A stretch of DNA of 64,000 nucleotides from Defluviicoccus sp. GTDB taxonomy: Bacteria > Pseudomonadota > Alphaproteobacteria > MPNO01. Positions 53,539-62,405 of the stretch are shown here, piece after piece. Where the stretch lies: the NCBI GenBank assembly GCA_028821395.1, contig JAPPGP010000126.1, positions 1-64,000 on the forward strand. Direction: 5' to 3'. Position 1 is the first letter of the stretch; each line of letters starts with the position of its first letter. Below the pieces are notes generated by a model that saw nothing but the letters and a program-made list of their open reading frames with translations, was not told where the DNA came from and did not search any database. The position numbers and the translations under genes are program-made.

Positions 53539-54460
53539 CGCGGCGCAGCCGCGTATCGAAGGGCGGCCAGACCGTCCCGGCAGCGCGCACCGCCAGCCAC
53601 GCGCCCATGGCGAAATCGGGCGGGATCGCGATCGCGCCGCCGGCGAGCTCGGCGACGGGCACGCCGGCGGAATCGACGAAGCGCCTTGTCGCCGCGATAT
53701 CGGCGCTTTCGAGCACCGCAGCGGCGATGAAGGGAAGGCTCGGCGGGCGTGCGCCGGGGAGGATGCGGGCGAGCCCGCCGGGGTCGACGAAATCGAGCCG
53801 GCCGCGGTCGAGCGCGACGGTCGCCCCCGCCGCCTCGTGCCCGGTGAAGCGGGCGTGGCGGGCGGCGGCCTCCGCCGGATCGCCGGCGCAGATCAGCACG
53901 CCCGAAAGCCCGGAGATGGCGTTGTCCCGGGCGATTGCGGAATCCTGCCAGACGAGGCCGGGCGTCTCGTGGCGCAGGATCTGCATGCGGCCCTCCGCCA
54001 TGGTGCCGGGCGGGACGCGCAGCACCGAGAACGCGGCCTCCTCCTCCCCGCCGCCGTCGACCGGCATCGGCCGGCGCAGATGGGCCACGGGTCGCGGCGC
54101 GAAGCCTGCGGCCTCCAGCCGCCCTGCCTCGGCAGCGGTGTCGTCGACCGCGAACGCGATCAGGTGTAGCCCCTCATGGCGGGCGACGGCCTCGCGGTGG
54201 GCGCGCGCGAACGGCGTGTCGAGCCCGGCCACGTCGGTCAGGATCTCGAGATAGCCGCGGCCCAGCATGGCGCAGCGATTGGCGGTGCCGGTCGGCACCC
54301 GCTCGCCCGCCGCGTCCTCGTTGCGGTGGACCGTGAAGGGGGTGAGCGGGAAGCCGAGGCGGCCGAACGCCTCGGATGCCGTGTCCATGTCGGAGACGAA
54401 CCAGCCGACATGGTCGAGGAAGATTTCCCCCGGAGCGGGGGTCTGTGCGGCGGCGCTCAG
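53528..54460 (-). CDS. VOC (glyoxalase/dioxygenase-fold) protein with a CTG start
   Basis: 310 residues if started at CTG 54460; the track starts at 54388. The 24 residues upstream of that ATG (MSAAAQTPAPGEIF, then LDHVGWFVSDMDTA) include the conserved first VOC beta strand, so they must be coding. No ATG, GTG or TTG occurs further upstream in this frame. The CTG overlaps the nrdB stop as CTGA, with AGAGG about 10 nt before it. Tandem VOC-like modules, with GYLEILTDVAG and HEGLHLIAFAVDD in the first, indicate a metal-dependent isomerase, lyase or dioxygenase of unknown substrate. It is co-transcribed with nrdAB. Confidence 0.82.
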   Translation of the reverse strand: MSAAAQTPAPGEIFLDHVGWFVSDMDTASEAFGRLGFPLTPFTVHRNEDAAGERVPTGTANRCAMLGRGYLEILTDVAGLDTPFARAHREAVARHEGLHLIAFAVDDTAAEAGRLEAAGFAPRPVAHLRRPMPVDGGGEEEAAFSVLRVPPGTMAEGRMQILRHETPGLVWQDSAIARDNAISGLSGVLICAGDPAEAAARHARFTGHEAAGATVALDRGRLDFVDPGGLARILPGARPPSLPFIAAAVLESADIAATRRFVDSAGVPVAELAGGAIAIPPDFAMGAWLAVRAAGTVWPPFDTRLRRDSG

Positions 54461-55419
54461 TCGTCCCAGACCTCTTCCCAGCTCCCCTGGGTCGCCGCCT
54501 TGGAATACTCCGTCGCCCGGTTCTCGAAGAAGTTGGTGTGCTCCATGCCGTTGAGCATCTCGTCCATCCAGGGCAGCGGGTTGCGCTCGGTGCGGTAGAT
54601 CGGCTGCAGGCCGAGCTGCGACAGGCGGCGGTCGGCGATGTAGCGGATGTACTGCTTGACCTCCGCCCCGGTCAGCCCCTCGACGCCGCCGAGCTCGAAG
54701 GCGAGATCGATGAATGCGTCCTCGTGCTCCACCACGGTGTTGCAGATCGTGTAGAGCTCGCGCTGGAACGCCTCGGTCCAGATCTCCCGGTTCTCGTCGA
54801 TGAAGGTGCGGAACAGGTGGATGATCGAATCCGTGTGCAGCGACTCGTCGCGCACCGACCAGGACACGATCTGGCCCATCCCCTTCATCTTGTTGACGCG
54901 CGGGAAGTTCATCAGGATCGCAAAGCTGGCGAACAGCTGCAGCCCCTCGGTGAAGGCGCCGAACACCGCGAGCGTCTTGGCGATGTCCTCCCTGGTGTCG
55001 GTGCCGAACTGCTGCATGAAGTCGTATTTGTCCTTCATCTCCTTGTAGCGGAGGAAGGCCTGGTACTCGGTCTCCGGCATGCCGATGGTGTCGAGCAGAT
55101 GCGAGTAGGCGGCGATGTGGACGGTCTCCATGTTGGAGAACGCCGACAGCATCATCTGCACCTCGGTCGGCTCGAACACGCGGGCGTAGTGCCGCATGTA
55201 GCAGTTGTTCACCTCGATGTCGGACTGGGTGAAGAATCGGAAGATCTGGGTCAGCGTGTGGCGCTCTTCCGCGCTCAGCTTGTTGTGCCAGTCCTTGACG
55301 TCGTCGGCGAGCGGCACCTCCTCGGGCAGCCAGTGGATGCGCTGCTGGGTGAGCCAGGCGTCATAGGCCCAAGGATAGCGGAAGGGCTTGTAGACTCCGT
55401 TCGAATCGAGCAGCGACAT
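54457..55419 (-). CDS. nrdB: Ribonucleoside-diphosphate reductase class Ia beta subunit
   Basis: 320 residues. The diiron/tyrosyl radical site is recognisable in METVHIAAYSHLL, giving the Glu, His and radical Tyr in ExxHxxxY spacing; RDESLHTDSIIHLF supplies the second Glu/His set. The C-terminal tail ends SWEEVWDD, for docking to NrdA. It generates the radical used by NrdA. It is 18 nt downstream of nrdA and coupled to the VOC gene. Confidence 0.95.
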   Translation of the reverse strand: MSLLDSNGVYKPFRYPWAYDAWLTQQRIHWLPEEVPLADDVKDWHNKLSAEERHTLTQIFRFFTQSDIEVNNCYMRHYARVFEPTEVQMMLSAFSNMETVHIAAYSHLLDTIGMPETEYQAFLRYKEMKDKYDFMQQFGTDTREDIAKTLAVFGAFTEGLQLFASFAILMNFPRVNKMKGMGQIVSWSVRDESLHTDSIIHLFRTFIDENREIWTEAFQRELYTICNTVVEHEDAFIDLAFELGGVEGLTGAEVKQYIRYIADRRLSQLGLQPIYRTERNPLPWMDEMLNGMEHTNFFENRATEYSKAATQGSWEEVWDD

Positions 55420-55437
55420 CGGCGTTCCTACACGGAC

Positions 55438-57333
55438 CTACTGACAGGCGAGGCACTCTTCGTAGTCGTTGGCCGCGGCTTCGGGGGCGGCCGAGCCGTT
55501 GGCCGCGGCAAGCGGCACCGTGGCCTCGGCGCGGGCCAGCGCGGCCCCGTTGCCGATGACCGCGACGTCGACCCTGTTGGCCACCTTGTCGGCGCGCTGG
55601 ATCGAGCGCGAGCGGCAATAGTAGAGCGACTTCACGCCCTTCTTCCAGGCCTGGAAATGGATGTCGTGCAGGGTCTTCTTGTGCACGTCGGCCGGCAGGA
55701 ACACGTTGAGCGACTGCGACTGGCAGACGAACGGCGCGCGGTCGGCCGCGAAGTCGACCAGCCAGCGCTGGTCGATCTCGAATGCGGTCTTGAAGATGTC
55801 CTTCTCGTCGTCGCTCAGGAAGTCGAGATGGGCGACCGAGCCCTCGTTGACGGTGATCGAGGTCCAGATGTCGTCGGTGTCCCGGCCCTTCGCCGCCAGC
55901 AGCGCCTTGAGGTACTTGTTGCGCACGCTGAACGAGCCCGACAGGGTCTTGTGGGTGAAGGCGTTGGCCACGTTGGGCTCGATCCCCGGCGAGCAGCCGC
56001 CGCAGATGATCGAGATCGAGGCCGTCGGCGCGATCGCGAGCTTGTTGGAGAAGCGCTCCTCGAAACCGTAATCGGCGGCGTCCGGGCACGGCCCGCGCTC
56101 GGCGGCGAGCGCCCGCGAGGCGGCGTCGGCATGGCCCCTGATGTGGCGGAAGATGTTGCGGTTCCACGCCTTGGCCGAGGCCGATTCGATCGGCACGTTC
56201 TGGCTCTGCAGGAAGGAGTGGAAGCCCATCACCCCGAGCCCGACCGAGCGCTCGCGTCTGGCCGCGTAGCGCGCCCGCGACATGCTGTCCGGCGCGCTCT
56301 CGATGAAGTCGTCGAGCACGTTGTCGAGGAATCGCATCACGTCCTCGATGAACAGCGGATCGTTGCGCCATTCGAGGAAGGTCTCGAGGTTGAGCGAGGA
56401 CAGGCAGCACACCGCCGTTCGCTCCTCGCCGTGATGGTCGGGGCCGGTCGGCAGGGTGATCTCGCTGCACAGATTCGACATGCGCACCTGCAGGCCGGCG
56501 AGCTTGTGATGCTCCGGCGCGGCGCGGTTCACGTGGTCGATGAAGATGAAATAGGGCTCGCCGGTCTCGATCCGGCTGGTCAGCAGGCGGATCCACAGCG
56601 CGCGCGCCCCGATGCGGCGCACCACCGTCTTGTCCTTGGGGCTGATCAGCGCCCACTCCTCGTCGTTCTCGACCGCGCGCATGAAGGCATCGGTGATCAC
56701 CACCCCGTGATGTAGGTTCAGCGCCTTGCGGTTGGGGTCGCCACCGGTGGGACGGCGGATCTCGATGAACTCCTCGATCTCGGGGTGGTCAATGCCGATA
56801 TAGACCGCCGCCGAGCCGCGCCTGAGCGAGCCCTGCGAGATCGCCAGCGTGAGCGAATCCATCACCCGGATGAACGGGATGATGCCCGAGGTCTTGCCGT
56901 TGGCGCTGACCTTCTCGCCGATCGAGCGCAGATTGCCCCAGTAGCTGCCGATGCCGCCGCCGCGCGCGGCGAGCCAGACATTCTCGTTCCACAGATCGAC
57001 GATGCCGTCGAGGCTGTCGGACGCCTCGTTGAGGAAGCACGAGATCGGCAGGCCGCGCACCGTGCCACCATTCGACAGCACCGGCGTCGAGGGCATGAAC
57101 CAGAGCCGCGACATGTAGTCGTAGAGCCGCTGCGCGTGCTCGGAGTCGTCGCCGTAATGGGAGCTCACCCGGTAGAACAGATCCTGGTAGCTCTCGCCCG
57201 GCAGCAGATAGCGGTCGTCCAGCACCGCCTTGCCGAACTCGGTCAGCAAGGCGTCCCGGTCGCGATCGATCTCGACCGCGACGTCGCGCTTGGACTGAAG
57301 CAGGTCATGCTTCGAGGAAACCAGATCTAGCAC
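55438..57333 (-). CDS. nrdA: Ribonucleoside-diphosphate reductase class Ia alpha subunit, no ATP-cone
   Basis: 631 residues, GTG start. Active-site residues are visible: Cys in LPISCFLNEASDS and Cys in TAVCCLSSLNL form the substrate-reducing pair, SNLCSEITLP gives the Asn-Cys-Glu set with the thiyl Cys, and the tail ends ECLACQ (CxxC). The roughly 90-residue N-terminal ATP-cone of E. coli NrdA is absent; the fold starts almost at once (LLTEFGKAVLDDRYLLPGES). Overall activity control by dATP may therefore differ. Two NrdR boxes lie 93-140 nt upstream. Confidence 0.95.
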   Translation of the reverse strand: MLDLVSSKHDLLQSKRDVAVEIDRDRDALLTEFGKAVLDDRYLLPGESYQDLFYRVSSHYGDDSEHAQRLYDYMSRLWFMPSTPVLSNGGTVRGLPISCFLNEASDSLDGIVDLWNENVWLAARGGGIGSYWGNLRSIGEKVSANGKTSGIIPFIRVMDSLTLAISQGSLRRGSAAVYIGIDHPEIEEFIEIRRPTGGDPNRKALNLHHGVVITDAFMRAVENDEEWALISPKDKTVVRRIGARALWIRLLTSRIETGEPYFIFIDHVNRAAPEHHKLAGLQVRMSNLCSEITLPTGPDHHGEERTAVCCLSSLNLETFLEWRNDPLFIEDVMRFLDNVLDDFIESAPDSMSRARYAARRERSVGLGVMGFHSFLQSQNVPIESASAKAWNRNIFRHIRGHADAASRALAAERGPCPDAADYGFEERFSNKLAIAPTASISIICGGCSPGIEPNVANAFTHKTLSGSFSVRNKYLKALLAAKGRDTDDIWTSITVNEGSVAHLDFLSDDEKDIFKTAFEIDQRWLVDFAADRAPFVCQSQSLNVFLPADVHKKTLHDIHFQAWKKGVKSLYYCRSRSIQRADKVANRVDVAVIGNGAALARAEATVPLAAANGSAAPEAAANDYEECLACQ

Positions 57334-57425
57334 CCGTCACCCCCGCCCTTGCCCGGACCGTTTGCGGAGCCCCGAAACGGCGTCGAAAACGAATCGGTTG
57401 CCGAAGCACCGCGAACTTCCAGCTT

Positions 57426-57473
57426 GCACAAGAAATTGTGGTCTCGCAAGAACAAACCTACCAAACATTGTGT
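57426..57473 (-). promoter_or_regulatory. Pair of NrdR boxes upstream of nrdAB
   Basis: The 306-nt gap 57334-57639 contains no gene. Two 16-bp sites match the NrdR consensus ACACWATATATWGTGT: GCACAAGAAATTGTGG (57426-57441, 12 of 16 in reverse sense) and CTACCAAACATTGTGT (57458-57473, 11 of 16). Their centres are 32 bp apart, the three-turn spacing typical of NrdR boxes. NrdR with ATP/dATP would repress nrdAB. The rest of the gap is AT-richer DNA, presumably holding the promoter. Confidence 0.72.
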
Positions 57474-57639
57474 GATGGGCCGCGATCAATTCTCTCATTG
57501 GAATTCAATATTCGTCATTTGTTCATCAATTGTACCAGCTAGGTTCGGCGGCACAAGCCGCCGTTCGCCCTCTGTTCCGATTCGAATTGCGTGAATCCCG
57601 GGGATAGACCACAAGATATGGTGGTCGGGTGGACGCCTC

Positions 57640-59973
57640 TCAAGGCGCCTGCGCCGCGCGGCACATCCGGGCCAGCGCGTCCGGGCGGATCGGGATCTCC
57701 GTCACCTCCACCGCGAACGGGGCGAGCGCGTCCTCGATCGCCGCGGCGACCGCCGCGGCCGCCGGCACGGTGCCGCTCTCGCCCACCCCCTTGACGCCGA
57801 GCGGATTCAGACCGGTCGGCGATTCGAGATGGCAAATCGCGACCGGCGGCAGCTCGGCGGCGCCGGGGATCATGTAGTCGGCGAGCGTCGCGGTCAGCGG
57901 CTGCGCGTCGCGGTCGAAGGCGATTCGTTCCAGCAAAGCAGTGCCGATTCCGTGCGCCACGCCGCCCTGCACCTGGCCGTCGACGATCAGCGGGTTGATC
58001 ATGCGCCCGCAATCGTGCACCACGACGTAGCGAAGGATCGCCACATGCCCGGTCTCCGGATCGGCCTCGACCTCGGCGACGTGGCACCCGTTGGCGTAGC
58101 TCAGCGCATCGAAGGGCAGCGCCGCGGTCGCCTCCAGCCCGGGGGAGGCGCCGGCGGGGAGCGCGTAGCCGGGCGTGCCGTAGACCGCGTTGGCGAGCGC
58201 GCCGAAGCCGACGGAGAGCTCTGCCACGCCGCGCACCCGCGCGCTTCCGTCGACGAGCTCGATATCGTCGGGCGCCGCCTCGAGGCGCAGCGCGGCGAGG
58301 CTGCGCAGCTTGTCCGCCACTTCGCTGGCCGCCGTCAGCGCCGACGAGCCGGCATTGACCGCCTGACGGCTGGCGGAGGCACCGATGCCGATCGCCATCG
58401 CGCCTGTATCGCCCATCACGATGTCGATCGATGCGGGGTCGACGCCCAGCCTGTCGGCGCAGATCTGCGCCAGCATGGTCCGCGTCCCCTGGCCGATCGC
58501 CGTCGCGCCAGTGATCAGGCTCACCCGTCCCGACGGGGCGACGCGCACCGTCACCGCCTCGAACGGGCCGCGCCCGGTCCCCTTGACGTAGTTGGCGAGC
58601 CCAATGCCGAGATGGCGTCCTTCGGCGCGCGCCGCCGCCTGCCGCGCCCGGAAACCGTCCATCCCGGCGGCGTCCAGCGCGGCGTCGAGGCAGGCCGGGT
58701 AGTCGCCGCTGTCGAGGACGATGCCCGAGCCGCTGCGCGTGGCGAGCGGGCGGGCATAGGGCATCTCCCCGGCAGCGATGAAGTTGCGCCGGCGCACCTC
58801 CTCGCGCTCCAGCCCGAGGGTTGCGGCGATGCGGTCGACCACCCGCTCCATCGCGAAAATCCCCTGCGGGTGCCCGGCGCCGCGCACCGGGGTCGTGGGC
58901 ACCTTGTTGGTCACCGCCACCCGCACGCGCAGGCGGTAGGCCGGCAGGAGATAGGGGCCGGGAACCACCGTGGCGGCGTTGTAGGAGAGGTTCAGCCCGC
59001 GCGCGGTATAGGCGCCGTGGTCGTGGATCATCTCGCCGCGCAGGGCAAGCAGGCGGCCGTCTTCGTCGGTCGCCGCCTCCATCTCCCAGTACTGGTCGCG
59101 CTCCTGGGTGGTGGCGGTGAAGTGCTCGCGCCGGTCCTCGATCCACTTGACCGGCCGTCCCAGACGCCGCGCCGCATGGGCGATCACGACGTCCTCGGGG
59201 TAGACCACGAGCTTGGGCCCGAAGCCGCCGCCGAGATCGGCGGCGCGGACCACGATCCGGCTCTCGTCGAGCCCGAGCGTCGCCACCAGGGCGCGCAGCG
59301 CGCCATGCGGCGCCTGGCTCGACAGAAAGAGCGTCAGCCGGTCGTCGAGCGGGTCGGGTACGGCGACCGCGCCGCGGCACTCGATGGCGAGGCCGAGCCC
59401 CTTGTGCTGCTTGAGCGAGACTCGCACCCGGTGAGCGGCGGCGGCGAAACCCGCCTCGACGTTGCCATAGCCGATCTCGTACTCGGCGAGCAGGTTGTCT
59501 TCCAGATGGCGATGCGCACAGGGCGCGCCCTCGGCCAGCGCCTCGCGGCAGTCGGAGGCGGCGGGAAGGGCGCGGTAGTCGATTTCGACCGCTGCGGCTG
59601 CGTCCTCGGCGGCGTAGCGGCTGTCGGCTACGACCACGGCGACCGGCTCGCCGACATGGCAGACCTCGTTCCGGGCGAGGACCTGGCGGTCCAGTATGTG
59701 GCGGTAGGACGGGCTCGGCAGGGCGGTGACCAGCCGCTCGGCGGCGAGATGGGGCGAGATCTCGGCATGGCTCAGCACCGCCACCACCCCGGGCAGCGCG
59801 GCGGCGGGACCGGTGTCGATGCCGGCGATCCCGGCATGGGCGAAGGGGCTGCGCACGAACGCCGCGTGCAGCATCCCCGGCAGGCCGATGTCGTCGACGA
59901 AACGCCCCGCGCCGCGCAAGAGCGCCGGGTCCTCCAGCCGCTTGATCGGCTTGCCGATCAGCGTGGCGCTCAG
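57640..59973 (-). CDS. Molybdenum hydroxylase large subunit (CoxL-like), lone copy, CTG start
   Basis: 777 residues if started at CTG 59973. The tracked TTG start at 59919 would cut off IGKPIKRLEDPALL, the family-typical N-terminus, and no ATG, GTG or TTG precedes it in frame. The CTG overlaps the upstream regulator's stop (CTGA). Other blocks: ADLGGGFGPKLVVYPED, TTPVRGAGHPQGIFAMER, TAIGQGTRTMLAQICADR and GVKGVGESGTVP with the catalytic Glu. The RGAG loop is form II-like, not CO dehydrogenase. No CoxM or CoxS gene is adjacent, so partners must come from another locus. Confidence 0.88.
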   Translation of the reverse strand: MSATLIGKPIKRLEDPALLRGAGRFVDDIGLPGMLHAAFVRSPFAHAGIAGIDTGPAAALPGVVAVLSHAEISPHLAAERLVTALPSPSYRHILDRQVLARNEVCHVGEPVAVVVADSRYAAEDAAAAVEIDYRALPAASDCREALAEGAPCAHRHLEDNLLAEYEIGYGNVEAGFAAAAHRVRVSLKQHKGLGLAIECRGAVAVPDPLDDRLTLFLSSQAPHGALRALVATLGLDESRIVVRAADLGGGFGPKLVVYPEDVVIAHAARRLGRPVKWIEDRREHFTATTQERDQYWEMEAATDEDGRLLALRGEMIHDHGAYTARGLNLSYNAATVVPGPYLLPAYRLRVRVAVTNKVPTTPVRGAGHPQGIFAMERVVDRIAATLGLEREEVRRRNFIAAGEMPYARPLATRSGSGIVLDSGDYPACLDAALDAAGMDGFRARQAAARAEGRHLGIGLANYVKGTGRGPFEAVTVRVAPSGRVSLITGATAIGQGTRTMLAQICADRLGVDPASIDIVMGDTGAMAIGIGASASRQAVNAGSSALTAASEVADKLRSLAALRLEAAPDDIELVDGSARVRGVAELSVGFGALANAVYGTPGYALPAGASPGLEATAALPFDALSYANGCHVAEVEADPETGHVAILRYVVVHDCGRMINPLIVDGQVQGGVAHGIGTALLERIAFDRDAQPLTATLADYMIPGAAELPPVAICHLESPTGLNPLGVKGVGESGTVPAAAAVAAAIEDALAPFAVEVTEIPIRPDALARMCRAAQAP

Positions 59974-60440
59974 CTCCCCCGCCCCCGCTCGGTGACCACG
60001 CGCTCGAACGCCGCCAGGGTCTCCGCGCTGACATGGTGCTCAATGCCCTCGGCATCGGCGCGGGCCACATCCTCGCTGACGCCGATCGCCTGGAGGAAGG
60101 CGACCACGATCTGGTGCCGCCGCCGGGAGGCCTCGGCGATGCGCCGCCCCTCGTCGGTCAGGAATATCGCGCGATAGGGCTGGCTGGTGACCAGCCCGCT
60201 CTGCTGCAGCCGCGCCACCGTCTTGGTGACGCTCGCATGGGTCACGCCGAGCCGGCGCGAGATGTCGGCGGAGCGCGCCTCGCCGGTCGAATCGATGAGG
60301 TCGGCGATCAGCTCTACATAGTCCTCGGCGATCTCGGTCTGTCGCGCGAGCCGGGTCTGGCGGTGGTGACCGGCCTGCTCGTCGGGCTCGACGAGCACCG
60401 GCGCCAGCTTCGCCGGCCTCCTGCGCGTGTCCTTCGCCAC
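59970..60440 (-). CDS. mntR: MntR/DtxR-family metal-dependent transcriptional regulator
   Basis: 156 residues from the GTG at 60440; the tracked 62528 start is a shadow. RQTEIAEDYVELIADLIDS, SADISRRLGVTHASVTKTVARL (HTH) and DAEGIEHHVSAETLAAFERV (metal-binding and dimerisation) match MntR. It would repress targets when Mn(II) or another divalent metal is bound. It is divergent from the di-haem/PhnD operon, whose promoter carries a TTAGCC-type palindrome, and is coupled to a Mo hydroxylase gene. Confidence 0.88.
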   Translation of the reverse strand: MAKDTRRRPAKLAPVLVEPDEQAGHHRQTRLARQTEIAEDYVELIADLIDSTGEARSADISRRLGVTHASVTKTVARLQQSGLVTSQPYRAIFLTDEGRRIAEASRRRHQIVVAFLQAIGVSEDVARADAEGIEHHVSAETLAAFERVVTERGRGS

Positions 60441-60493
60441 CCGGGGCCCCCCGCGTTGCAGCACGGCTCCGACTATGCCGAAGCGGGAGCCGC

Positions 60494-60536
60494 TTGACAA
60501 TTCTTGGTCGAGGCCAAATAAGTTAGCCAGGGTTAA
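60494..60536 (+). promoter_or_regulatory. Promoter and DtxR/MntR-like operator candidate
   Basis: TTGACA (60494-60499) and AATAAG (60517-60522) are separated by 17 nt and point towards the di-haem gene. Immediately downstream, TTAGCCAGGGTTAA (60523-60536) is an imperfect palindrome (TTAgCC/GGgTTAA) resembling DtxR-family half-sites and covering the expected transcription start, a good position for repression by the adjacent MntR-like protein. Confidence 0.5.
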
Positions 60537-60557
60537 ACTGTTCAGCGCGGGGCAAGA

Positions 60558-62405
60558 TTGGCATTGGCTGGGAATTGGTGTTGGGCGGTTGTCCGGCCGA
60601 CCGCCTTGGCGACCACGCTGCTCTGTCTCGCCGCCCTCCTGGCGGGCACGGCTTCGGCCCATGTGGCAAGCCGCGCGCAGTGGCACCCGCTGGCCGCCGC
60701 CTATCTCGACGCGGTGTTTGCCAGCCGGATCGACCCGGTCGACTGGCAGGGGATCGCGCGGCGCTACGAGAGCACCGATCCGGCGTTCCGCCACGCCGGC
60801 CCGGTCCCGGCCTTCGTTGCGCTCGCCCGGCTCTCCTCCTTCGCCGGGACCGATCCCGGCGCGGCGATCCGCCGGGCGATCGCCGCGCGCGACGCAAGCG
60901 CGCTGCGGAAAGCGGCGGCGCGGGCCAACGCATTCGCGCTCCGCGCCGGCCTCGATAGGGTGCGTCGGCTGCTGGAGAGGCCGGGCGAGGCGCGCGCCGA
61001 GCTCCGTTCCGCCCGCCTCCTCTGGCGCGGATTCGAAGCGGGCCTCCGCGCCCGCGATCCGGCGGCGCATAAGCGTCTCGGGCTCGCCTGGCTCTCCCTC
61101 GCCACCCTGCTCTCCGGCGAGACCGGCCGGGCGGAGGCGGAACGGCTGATCGGAGAGCTGGCAAGCGAGATCCGCGCCCGGTTCGAGGACGCGGCGCCGC
61201 CCTTGCCGCCTGCCGCCGTTCTGCCGCCGGGCGGCGCGCTCGTCGAGCAGCAGCCGCTGCCCCGGGCGGTGCTCAATTTCGAGCGGCGCGGGGTCGACGA
61301 GAAAGAGCTCTTCCTCGTCGCCTATGGCGACATGCTGTTCGATTCGCCGGAGATTTTCGGCGCGCCCGCGAACGGCCTCGGCCTCGCCTGCTCGTCCTGC
61401 CACAACAGGGGCGACGTCAACCGGGCGCTGTTCGTCCCCGGGCTCAGCCGCCGCGCCGGCGGGATCGATGTCGACAACGGCTTCTTCAACCCGCGCGGCA
61501 ATGACGGGCGGTTCGACCCGCTGGATACGCCGAGCCTGCGCGGCATCCGCTTCACCGCGCCCTACGGGCGGGACGGGCGCATGGCGAGCCTGCGCGAATT
61601 CGTCCGCAACGTGATCGTCGGCGAGTTCGGCGGCGCCGAACCGACCCCGCTGATGCTCGATGCCCTGCTCGCCTACATGAACGAGTTCGACTTCCTGCCG
61701 GCGCCGCTGCTGGCACGCGACGGGAGCCTCAACGAGGGCGCGAGCGCGGCCGCCAGGCGCGGCGAGGCGATCTTCAACCGACCGTTTCCGGGCATGGCGG
61801 GAAGGTCCTGCGCGACCTGCCACGTGCCTGACGGCAATTTCGTCGACGGACGACGCCACGACATCGGCTCCGTCGCGCCGTCCTCGCCCCACGCCCGCGA
61901 CGGCGCGTTGGACACGCCGACGCTCCTGGGGATCCGCTACACCGCGCCCTATTTCCACGACGGCTCGCTGCCGACGCTGCCGGCCGTGGTCGCCTGGTTC
62001 GACCGGCGCTACCGCCTCGACCTCGATGCGGGCGAGCGGGCCGACCTCGCGGCCTATCTGGAGGCAGTCGGCACCGGGGAGGCCCCGTTCGAGGCGTTCG
62101 ACGGCACCAACACGCGCTTCCGGCTGGGCTTCGAGGAGGCCTCGACCTTCCTTTCCACGCTGGACACGCTGATCCCGGCGCGCGACCGCCGCCATGCCTT
62201 GCTGCTGCTTGCCACCGTTGGCCGCGACCTGCGGACCGACGCGGCAGCGATGGGCAACATCGCGGCGCTCGGCCGGGTGTCGGAGCTGGCCGCGAAGATC
62301 GACGCCATCTCGGACGCGGTGTCGGCGGAGGACTGGGCGGCGGCGGAACGCTTGTGGGAAGGCTACAAAAAGGCGGAGGCGCGCCATGCGGCCGAGCTCT
62401 ACTAG
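60558..62405 (+). CDS. Di-haem cytochrome c peroxidase/MauG-like periplasmic protein
   Basis: 615 residues from TTG with GGGG about 7 nt upstream; the exact start is uncertain because downstream TTG codons also precede the signal peptide (ATTLLCLAALLAGTASA). Two haem c sites are present: CSSCH in LGLACSSCHNRGDVN and CATCH in GRSCATCHVPDG. Repeated TPSLRGIRFTAPYGRDGR and TPTLLGIRYTAPYFHDGS are typical of the MauG/CcpA family. The first 230 or so residues are an alpha-helical extension not seen in classical CcpA. It needs the Ccm system for maturation. It heads an operon with a PhnD-type binding protein. Confidence 0.88.
   Translation: MALAGNWCWAVVRPTALATTLLCLAALLAGTASAHVASRAQWHPLAAAYLDAVFASRIDPVDWQGIARRYESTDPAFRHAGPVPAFVALARLSSFAGTDPGAAIRRAIAARDASALRKAAARANAFALRAGLDRVRRLLERPGEARAELRSARLLWRGFEAGLRARDPAAHKRLGLAWLSLATLLSGETGRAEAERLIGELASEIRARFEDAAPPLPPAAVLPPGGALVEQQPLPRAVLNFERRGVDEKELFLVAYGDMLFDSPEIFGAPANGLGLACSSCHNRGDVNRALFVPGLSRRAGGIDVDNGFFNPRGNDGRFDPLDTPSLRGIRFTAPYGRDGRMASLREFVRNVIVGEFGGAEPTPLMLDALLAYMNEFDFLPAPLLARDGSLNEGASAAARRGEAIFNRPFPGMAGRSCATCHVPDGNFVDGRRHDIGSVAPSSPHARDGALDTPTLLGIRYTAPYFHDGSLPTLPAVVAWFDRRYRLDLDAGERADLAAYLEAVGTGEAPFEAFDGTNTRFRLGFEEASTFLSTLDTLIPARDRRHALLLLATVGRDLRTDAAAMGNIAALGRVSELAAKIDAISDAVSAEDWAAAERLWEGYKKAEARHAAELY

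Noticed and set aside
57829-60177. 782-residue plus-strand ORF
   Set aside because: Antisense shadow of the lone CoxL gene.
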